Assembly: GCA_009777135.1 (NCBI GenBank) | Contig: WRMM01000100.1 | Span: 1 to 6,912 of the forward strand | DNA: 6,912 nucleotides | Direction: 5' to 3' | Origin: Candidatus Fibrimonadales bacterium | Lineage (GTDB): Bacteria; Fibrobacterota; Fibrobacteria; Fibrobacterales; Fibrobacteraceae | In this document: piece after piece, positions 1 through 4,972 of the stretch | Position numbering within the stretch: position 1 is the first letter of the stretch | Layout: each line of letters starts with the position of its first letter | Program-made: the position numbers and the translations under genes | Notes under the pieces: generated by a model | Told to the model about the DNA's origin: nothing | The model's input: the letters and a program-made list of their open reading frames with translations, nothing else | The model's database searches: none

Positions 1-451
1 CCGTTCTAACATTATTCATATTGTTTGCTAAATTGTTGGCGTTGGCAAGGGCACTTGTACTGTTAACGCAGCTATTGGCGGTGCAGCCCATCGGAACTCT
101 GATTATTTCGGCTTTCCAGCCGTCAACCATGGCATTAACTGCTGCTGCAGTAAAAAACCTTCCGCTTTCCCAACTGGGATTGCTCCAACCAAGGCTCACT
201 CCACGTAATTGCACCGCACTATCTACTTTAGAACCTATTAATTTGTTTCCAGATGCCTTAAGCCTTCCATAACAAGCTACTGGGCCATTTGCTTCCAAGC
301 AAAGTTCCGGCTGTGGGTCTCCACCGTTACCGTTATTAGGATCACTAGAACTGCTGGAACCACCAAGCGTGCTGTTTTCAACCGTGCAGGAAGACAGCGA
401 AAAAAAGCACAGAAACGCTGCACTGAACAAAAATAAAAGGGACTTTCTCAT
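1..451 (-). CDS. Glycoside hydrolase family 5 (cellulase-like) lipoprotein, N-terminal part
   Basis: The gene begins at ATG 451-449 and runs off the left edge; 150 codons are visible. Residues 1-21 form a lipoprotein signal peptide (MRKS, then a hydrophobic stretch) with lipobox LSSC and the lipidated Cys at 22. Residues 27-50 are a Ser/Asn/Gly-rich linker. From about residue 61 the sequence matches the start of GH5 endoglucanases: YGRLKASGNKLI, then VQLRGVSLGWS (80-90), then WKAEIIRVPMG (112-122), whose Arg118 lies in the conserved 'xxIRxxM' strand of the (beta/alpha)8 barrel. The acid/base and nucleophile glutamates lie beyond the window. The family hydrolyses beta-1,4-glucans such as cellulose, or related mannans or xylans; the exact substrate cannot be told. 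Export by Sec and anchoring to a membrane are expected. No Shine-Dalgarno sequence precedes the ATG, but this start gives a complete lipoprotein signal. It is divergent from pdxA with no functional link. I am fairly sure of the GH5 clan and less sure of the subfamily. Confidence 0.8.
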   Translation of the reverse strand, partial: MRKSLLFLFSAAFLCFFSLSSCTVENSTLGGSSSSSDPNNGNGGDPQPELCLEANGPVACYGRLKASGNKLIGSKVDSAVQLRGVSLGWSNPSWESGRFFTAAAVNAMVDGWKAEIIRVPMGCTANSCVNSTSALANANNLANNMNNVRT

Positions 452-457
452 AATTTT

Positions 458-469
458 AATATAGAAAAT
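458..469 (-). promoter_or_regulatory. Candidate -10 box before the GH5 lipoprotein gene
   Basis: Read on the minus strand this is ATTTTCTATATT, with TATATT (463-458) as the -10 hexamer. The same 12-mer is present before secDF (4944-4955). No convincing -35 lies 17 bp upstream. The -10 ends only 6 bp before the ATG, so transcription from it would start at or next to the start codon and give a leaderless message. That would fit the missing Shine-Dalgarno. The call rests on similarity to the other promoters in the window. Confidence 0.35.
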
Positions 470-480
470 ATTTAATTGCT

Positions 481-635
481 GATTTACTCCGCTTGGGATA
501 AGGAACATGGGACAAGCGATATGCAAATCTACGTTATTTGGGACATGATTTTTAAATAATCATGTCCCATGTCCCAGCCAATGTAGCTCCACATGCCGCT
601 TGTTCCATGCTCCAGAGCATTAAGTTCGACTTAAT
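481..635 (+). repeat. Structured intergenic repeat, copy A
   Basis: This is one of two direct copies flanking pdxA; the other is at 1619-1769. Over 502-620 versus 1632-1750 the copies align without gaps at about 84% by hand count, rising to about 95% over the last 63 bases. At the left end copy A has 8 extra bases. The unit is a nest of inverted repeats. An outer stem pairs 502-518 with 597-613 (GGAACATGGGACAAGCG against CGCTTGTTCCATGCTCC, 15 of 17 paired, or 16 counting G-U). An inner stem pairs 539-550 with 558-569 (12 bp, 7-nt loop), or alternatively 539-547 with 568-576. Then come a compact hairpin ATGCTC-CA-GAGCAT (607-620) and a tail hairpin ATTAAGT-TCG-ACTTAAT (619-635). No ORF is evident. 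It sits between two divergent genes, so it lies in or near both 5' regions. It resembles a REP/BIME-type or structured-RNA element; its function is unknown. Confidence 0.8.
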
Positions 636-662
636 CAGCACTACTTTACTATTTTCCCCTCC

Positions 663-1607
663 ATGCAAAAGAAACCAATTCTCATAACAATCGGCGATCC
701 TAATGGCATTGGGCCGGAAATTTGCCTAAAATTAATGGCAAAATTGCCTAAAACAAGGCATCCTGTGGTTTTAATAGGCGATATAAATGTGCTGGAGAGG
801 TGCGGAAAGATAGGCGGAGTGCCAATTTATGCGGATAGCGCACCGTTTAAGGGGAAATTGCAGCCCGGAAAGGTTTCAAAAGCGGCTGGAGCTGCAAGCA
901 TAGCATGGGTTCGCCAGGCGGTGGAAATTGCGCAAATTGGAATGGCGGCGGCGGTGGTAACGGCTCCGCTTTGCAAAGAGGCGGTGGAAAAAACTTTGCC
1001 AGGGTTTCAGGGGCACACGGAATTTATAGGCGAAATGTGCGGAGACAGGGAGCCTGTGCTAGCTCTGGTTCACGGAGACTGGGTAGTTGCCCATGTAAGC
1101 ACCCATGTTTCCCTTGCAGGATCTATAAAAAAAGCCACAACAGAGCGAATTGTAAAAACCGGCAAATTGCTGAACAAATTTCTGAAAAAGTACAAAGGAA
1201 TAAAAAATCCAAAAATAGGAGTTGCGGGAATAAACCCCCATGCTGGCGAACATGGCTTGTTTGGCAAAGAAGAAATGCAAAACATAATGCCTGCCGTGAA
1301 AAAACTCCGCTCAATGAAAATCAACGCCGCAGGTCCATTGCCCGCCGACGTTGTTTTTCCGCAGCTAGGCAGCAAAGCTTTTGACGGAGTCATTGCCATG
1401 TACCACGACCAGGGACACGTGGTTACAAAAACCCTCGCTTTTGACCTCGGCAAAAACCGCAAAGTTCGCGGCGTTAACACAACGCTGGGAATACCCGTTT
1501 TGCGCACAAGCGTTGACCACGGCGTTGGTTTTGACATAGCATGGCAAAACAAAGCAGACGAAACATCGCTCAGAGACGCACTGCTGCTGGCAGACAAGCT
1601 GGCTTAA
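663..1607 (+). CDS. pdxA: 4-hydroxythreonine-4-phosphate dehydrogenase (PdxA family)
   Basis: PdxA oxidises 4-phosphohydroxy-L-threonine with NAD(P)+ in the DXP-dependent pathway to pyridoxal 5'-phosphate; the product decarboxylates and is condensed with deoxyxylulose phosphate by PdxJ. The 314-residue protein (E. coli PdxA has about 329) shows the family landmarks in order: ITIGDPNGIGPEI (8-20), VTAPLCKEAV (99-108), GFQGHTEFI (114-122), THVSL with metal-ligand His148, GINPHAGEHG with His193, GPLPADVVF (224-232), MYHDQGH with His248, and TLGIPVLRTSVDHGVGFDIA (274-293). Those three His match the divalent-metal ligands of E. coli PdxA. ATG 663 puts the family N-terminus at the right place, though no Shine-Dalgarno is seen before it (a C-rich tract instead). 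It stands alone, flanked by the two structured repeats. The MYHDQGH-VVTKTLAFD segment recalls the PdxA2 branch (4-phospho-threonate dehydrogenases), so a catabolic relative is possible; no kinase partner of that pathway is seen here. Confidence 0.9.
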   Translation: MQKKPILITIGDPNGIGPEICLKLMAKLPKTRHPVVLIGDINVLERCGKIGGVPIYADSAPFKGKLQPGKVSKAAGAASIAWVRQAVEIAQIGMAAAVVTAPLCKEAVEKTLPGFQGHTEFIGEMCGDREPVLALVHGDWVVAHVSTHVSLAGSIKKATTERIVKTGKLLNKFLKKYKGIKNPKIGVAGINPHAGEHGLFGKEEMQNIMPAVKKLRSMKINAAGPLPADVVFPQLGSKAFDGVIAMYHDQGHVVTKTLAFDLGKNRKVRGVNTTLGIPVLRTSVDHGVGFDIAWQNKADETSLRDALLLADKLA

Positions 1608-1618
1608 GACAAGACGTA

Positions 1619-1769
1619 GATTTACTCGCTTGGGACATGGGACAAGCGGAGCGTAAATTTTCGTTGGTTGGAACATGAATTGTGCAAAATCATGTCCCAT
1701 GTTCCAGCCAATGTAGCTCCACATGTCGCTTGTCCCATGCTCCAGAGCATTAAGTTTGAATTGCTTAAT
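1619..1769 (+). repeat. Structured intergenic repeat, copy B
   Basis: This is the second direct copy of the element at 481-635, filling the gap between the convergent pdxA and flgB. The outer stem pairs 1632-1648 with 1727-1743 (GGGACATGGGACAAGCG against CGCTTGTCCCATGCTCC). The inner stem pairs TGGAACATG (1669-1677) with CATGTTCCA (1698-1706). The hairpin ATGCTC-CA-GAGCAT (1737-1750) is identical to copy A. The tail pairing ATTAAG (1749-1754) with CTTAAT (1764-1769) is retained with a longer loop and overlaps the flgB stop codon. Relative to copy A, G542-C573 has become A1672-T1703, which keeps the pair. Here the element could act as a bidirectional terminator, although there is no clear T-run. 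Confidence 0.8.
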
Positions 1770-2205
1770 AAACCTGTCCCTTTATAGCGGCTTGTATTTT
1801 TCCAAAAGAGGCGAACTGCATGTTGTAGCTGTGCTGTATCTGGTTTTCTGCCATTTTTGCATTTTCAATGTCAATATCAACGTTGTTGACTTCGCCAGGA
1901 TTTGTGGGGTCATTTGGGCGGAATGAATAAGCTTCAACCTTTCTCAGCGAGGCTTTTCTGCCAATATCAATATGTTTTTCATCGGTTTTTTTGCCAGTCA
2001 CCTGCTTTTTCATGGCTTCTTGCACCTGTTCTTCAAAATTAACCTCAACCCTATGATAGCCAGGCGTTTGAACATTTGCCAAGTTTTGAGCAATGGCGCG
2101 GCCTCGCATAGCATTGGCATCCAACGCTTTATATATAAGCGTACGGGTATCTCCGCCAAAAAGCTTGGCTCGGGTAGCACTGGAAATAGCGACAGTCTCT
2201 GACAT
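1765..2205 (-). CDS. flgB: Flagellar basal-body rod protein FlgB
   Basis: FlgB is a proximal-rod subunit of the flagellar basal body, carried across the inner membrane by the flagellar type III export apparatus and polymerised with FlgC, FlgF and FliE. The 146-residue protein is close to the usual 130-140. It has the rod-family N-terminal motif AIAQNLANVQTPGYHRVEVN (37-56) and the FlgB-type C-terminal helix NNVDIDIENAKMAENQIQHS (107-126). As expected for a rod protein there is no Sec signal peptide. The start at 2205 is the only sensible one in frame; a weak AAAGG lies just 1 nt before it, an unusually tight spacing. It lies 38 bp behind secDF on the same strand with no obvious promoter of its own, so co-transcription is likely. 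flgC and fliE, its normal companions, are not next to it; the gene downstream is convergent pdxA beyond repeat copy B. The family call is firm. Confidence 0.9.
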   Translation of the reverse strand: MSETVAISSATRAKLFGGDTRTLIYKALDANAMRGRAIAQNLANVQTPGYHRVEVNFEEQVQEAMKKQVTGKKTDEKHIDIGRKASLRKVEAYSFRPNDPTNPGEVNNVDIDIENAKMAENQIQHSYNMQFASFGKIQAAIKGQVY

Positions 2206-2243
2206 ACCTTTGATAACGCAAAAAGCGTGCCAATTTATTAAAA

Positions 2244-4901
2244 TTAAGCCATGCCCCTCTTAAACTTTTTGCTCCACCATACCAAGAATGGCGCGCTCAA
2301 GCAAATAGAAGAATAGGTGCCTATAACAACGCCAACAGACATAACTATGCCAAAATCACGGATGCTGGAGCCACCCATAATCGCAAGCACCATGCACACA
2401 AATAATGTTGAAGCGCTGGTGATTACGGAGCGAGAAAAACTCTGATTAACAGAAATATTTATTCTGTCTTCCAAAGTTTCTTTGGCAAGCATCTTGTTTT
2501 CGCGAATACGATCGTAAATAACAATTTTATCGTTGATTGAATAGCCTATAACAGCAAGGAATGCCGCTATCATTGCGCCATCTATGGGCAATTTCAATAT
2601 GCTGATGAGACCTATGCACCAAATTGTGTCATGCGCAAGAGTCACTATGGCTCCAACGCCAAAACCCAAGCCCATTTTTCCAAAACGCGCCCATATATAA
2701 ATGCCTATGCCAATCCACGAAAGAATAATAGCCAAAATCGCATTAAAGCGAAGCTCTCTGCCTATTGTTGGACCAACAACATCCGAGCCAACGATTTTAG
2801 GCGAACCTACGCCCTCCAGCACCTCGTTTAATTTCGCAGTAGTTGCTTGAACAGATTCTTCGCCAGAATCATCGGTTTGAATGCTAAGCATATATTGATT
2901 TAAAGCTGTGCCACCAAGCTTGCGAACGGATATATCACCCAAATCGCCTTTGCCAAGAGCCTCTTTCAATTCTTCGGCGCGGTTGGAATCATCGGAATAT
3001 TCAATTGTATAAACCAAACCGCCAGTAAAATCTATGCTGTAATCAAAGCCTCTGAAAATCCCAAGGCCTATGCAAACAACGCATATCGCTATTGAAAGCG
3101 TTGCAAAAATTTTACGCTTTGAAATAATCTGCAGCCTTGCATCTTGCAGCAGTTTTATGCCTCTTCCAATGCTAACGGTTTTTGCATCGTGCTTGGATAG
3201 TTTAAAGTCAAAAAACGCTCTGGTAACGGTTAAGGCAGAGAACAAGGATGCGGCAATACCTACCATCAATGTCAAACCAAAGCCTTTCACCGGACCTGTG
3301 CCTATTTTATACAATATAAGAGCCACAAAGAAAGTTGTTATATTTGCATCTATAATTGCGCTGAAAGCCTTTTCATAACCCTTTGTCACAGCCATTCTGG
3401 CCATTTGCCCAGATCGGAGTTCTTCCCTTATGCGCTCGTAAATAATTATGTTTGCGTCCAAAGCCATTGCCGCAACAAGCACTATGCCCGCAATGCCTGG
3501 GAGAGTAAGCGTTGCATTGAACAGCGAAAGCGCCGCGCCTATCATCAGCACGTTCACAAAAATACCTACATTCGCCACCACGCCTGCAAAGTTATAATAG
3601 AATAGCATAAACACAAGGCAAATGATAAATCCTACTATTGCAGAGCCAAAGCCCGCTCTGATATTCTCTTCGCCAAGGCTTGCGCCAACGTTCCTTGATT
3701 CCACAATTTTCATAGGAGCAGGCAAAGCTCCAGCGCGCAAAACAACGGCAAGCTGGGTTGCCTCAGCCATATCGTCCAAGCCTGTTATTTGAGCTTCGCC
3801 ATTTGGAATGCGGTCGCGAATAACGGGTGCGCTGATTACCTGCCCATCTAAAACAATTGCCATCTGCTTGCCGATATTGTTCCCCGTAACGGATGCGAAT
3901 TTTTTTGGTCCAAGCCCCTTAAAGCGAAGCGATACCGCAACCTGCCCTGCAGAAAGACCATCAGAAACTCTGTAAGGGCTGGCATTTGCAATGTCTTTGC
4001 CGTCCATTTCAACGCGGCGTTTAAGCAAATAAAGTTTTTTCACCTTGTTTCCGTTTTGCAGCCTTTCAAAGCCGCGCCCCCAAGCAAAAGAAACATCTCT
4101 GGGAACTAAAGCCTGCACTCCAGGCATGTTCAATATTTCTTGCACTCTTGAAACATAGTCTTCCGGAACTGCTAAGTCAGAACCAAAGCTAACCAGATAG
4201 CCAGTAAATGGGCGGTCTGGATTTACATATATTGCTGCCGGAGCTGCAGGGTCTGCCTCTGCCAAGCCTTCGGGTTCAGTCTTTTCTTGCGTGCGACCGC
4301 CGAGCAATAAATCTTCGCTCAATAAATCCGCTACATCCAACTTGGCTTCTTCTGCCTCTGTTTCGCTTTTTGCAATGGTATCAATATCCGCAACGGCGGG
4401 AACAGTATCTGCAGCAGGAAGGTTGCGTCCCTTTAGAAATTCGTCTATTGAGGGCACAACTTTAGCCGCTACATCTTGCTCTGCAACAATCTTGAATTCA
4501 AGTTTTGCCGTTCCGCCAACCAGATTGCGGGCATCTTCAACTTCCACGCCTGCAAGGTCTGCCACAATGCGATTGTCTCCGCTGGGATAAATTTGCGGTT
4601 CGGAAAGGCCGTATTGGTCAACTCTGTTGCGAATGATTTCCAGAGAGCGTTTTTGCACATCCTCTGCCTCGTCGGGCTTTAGACCGCTTTTGTCAATCTC
4701 TAAAATTATGCTTGTGCCGCCGGCTAAATCCAAACCGAAATTCACTGATTTTTCCACGACTTTCGGATTTTCCTTGGCAAATCTTTTCTTTTCCTCGCCC
4801 GTTTTTGAATGATATTCTATAGAAGGCCAAATGCTGTAGCCCGAAAGCGCTACAACGGCTAAAATAATCCACTCACGGAGCCCAAAACCTTTTTTTTTCA
4901 T
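2244..4901 (-). CDS. secDF: Fused protein-export membrane protein SecDF
   Basis: SecDF is an RND-type membrane protein that pulls exported chains through SecYEG using the proton motive force. This 885-residue protein joins SecD (1 to about 565) and SecF (about 595-880). SecD: membrane segment 10-27, FGLDLAGG (55-62), a large periplasmic P1 domain ending near residue 410 with VISAPVI (355-361), then five membrane segments with the TM4 motif ALDANIIIYERIREE (480-494), where Asp482 is the proton-path Asp. SecF: a membrane segment near 598-616, DFTGG (624-628), GPTIG (710-714), AHD (756-758), GYSINDKIVIYDRIREN (786-802) with Asp791, and Arg824 in QSFSRS. These match E. coli SecD D519 and SecF D213 and R247, so the pump looks intact. 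Residues about 160-222 form an acidic, Ala/Pro-rich low-complexity stretch inside P1. AAAGGA lies 6 nt before the ATG. Nine A bases follow the start codon. flgB is 38 bp downstream; yajC is not adjacent. Confidence 0.96.
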   Translation of the reverse strand: MKKKGFGLREWIILAVVALSGYSIWPSIEYHSKTGEEKKRFAKENPKVVEKSVNFGLDLAGGTSIILEIDKSGLKPDEAEDVQKRSLEIIRNRVDQYGLSEPQIYPSGDNRIVADLAGVEVEDARNLVGGTAKLEFKIVAEQDVAAKVVPSIDEFLKGRNLPAADTVPAVADIDTIAKSETEAEEAKLDVADLLSEDLLLGGRTQEKTEPEGLAEADPAAPAAIYVNPDRPFTGYLVSFGSDLAVPEDYVSRVQEILNMPGVQALVPRDVSFAWGRGFERLQNGNKVKKLYLLKRRVEMDGKDIANASPYRVSDGLSAGQVAVSLRFKGLGPKKFASVTGNNIGKQMAIVLDGQVISAPVIRDRIPNGEAQITGLDDMAEATQLAVVLRAGALPAPMKIVESRNVGASLGEENIRAGFGSAIVGFIICLVFMLFYYNFAGVVANVGIFVNVLMIGAALSLFNATLTLPGIAGIVLVAAMALDANIIIYERIREELRSGQMARMAVTKGYEKAFSAIIDANITTFFVALILYKIGTGPVKGFGLTLMVGIAASLFSALTVTRAFFDFKLSKHDAKTVSIGRGIKLLQDARLQIISKRKIFATLSIAICVVCIGLGIFRGFDYSIDFTGGLVYTIEYSDDSNRAEELKEALGKGDLGDISVRKLGGTALNQYMLSIQTDDSGEESVQATTAKLNEVLEGVGSPKIVGSDVVGPTIGRELRFNAILAIILSWIGIGIYIWARFGKMGLGFGVGAIVTLAHDTIWCIGLISILKLPIDGAMIAAFLAVIGYSINDKIVIYDRIRENKMLAKETLEDRINISVNQSFSRSVITSASTLFVCMVLAIMGGSSIRDFGIVMSVGVVIGTYSSICLSAPFLVWWSKKFKRGMA

Positions 4902-4907
4902 TTTTTG

Positions 4908-4913
4908 TCCTTT
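4908..4913 (-). promoter_or_regulatory. Ribosome binding site of secDF
   Basis: AAAGGA on the minus strand, 6 nt before ATG 4901-4899. It supports this start, which also begins directly before the first membrane segment. Confidence 0.7.
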
Positions 4914-4943
4914 ATCCTTTCAAAAATTTTAAGGTGGTCTCTA

Positions 4944-4972
4944 AATATAGAAAATTTTCAAGATATTTTCAA
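4944..4972 (-). promoter_or_regulatory. Promoter of the secDF-flgB unit
   Basis: On the minus strand: TTGAAA (4972-4967), a 17-bp spacer, then TATATT (4949-4944). The expected start of transcription is near 4937, giving a leader of about 36 nt. The -35 overlaps the miaB stop codon, so the promoter lies in the tail of the upstream gene. The 12-mer ATTTTCTATATT that includes the -10 is repeated exactly before the GH5 gene. Confidence 0.6.

Noticed and set aside
21..272. Plus-strand open frame at the left edge
   Set aside because: It is antisense to the GH5 lipoprotein, whose signal peptide and family motifs are clear.
624..652. Promoter for pdxA with TACTAT as -10
   Set aside because: No acceptable -35 at 16-18 bp and the hexamer is a poor match; transcription may begin within or beyond repeat copy A, but the sequence does not show where.
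905..1384. Long open frame in another frame of pdxA (and antisense frames at 1070-1597)
   Set aside because: It lies wholly inside a well-matched pdxA, its translation is Gly/Arg/Cys-skewed with no recognisable motif, and no ribosome binding site precedes it.
481..1769. Repeat copies as an IS-like MITE or composite element
   Set aside because: The outer ends are not inverted copies of each other (GATTTACTC has no inverse at the right end), and the flanks show no matching target-site duplication.
1723..1926. Plus-strand open frame starting inside repeat copy B and running into flgB
   Set aside because: It overlaps flgB antisense, has no ribosome binding site and no homology I recognise.
2216..2228. 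Hairpin ACGC-AAAAA-GCGT between secDF and flgB as a terminator or regulatory element
   Set aside because: The stem is only 4 bp and lies in a 38-bp gap between co-oriented genes; it is too weak to call.
4291..4590. Plus-strand open frames opposite secDF
   Set aside because: They are shadows of the low-complexity acidic part of SecDF, Ser/Ala-rich with no start signals or motifs.
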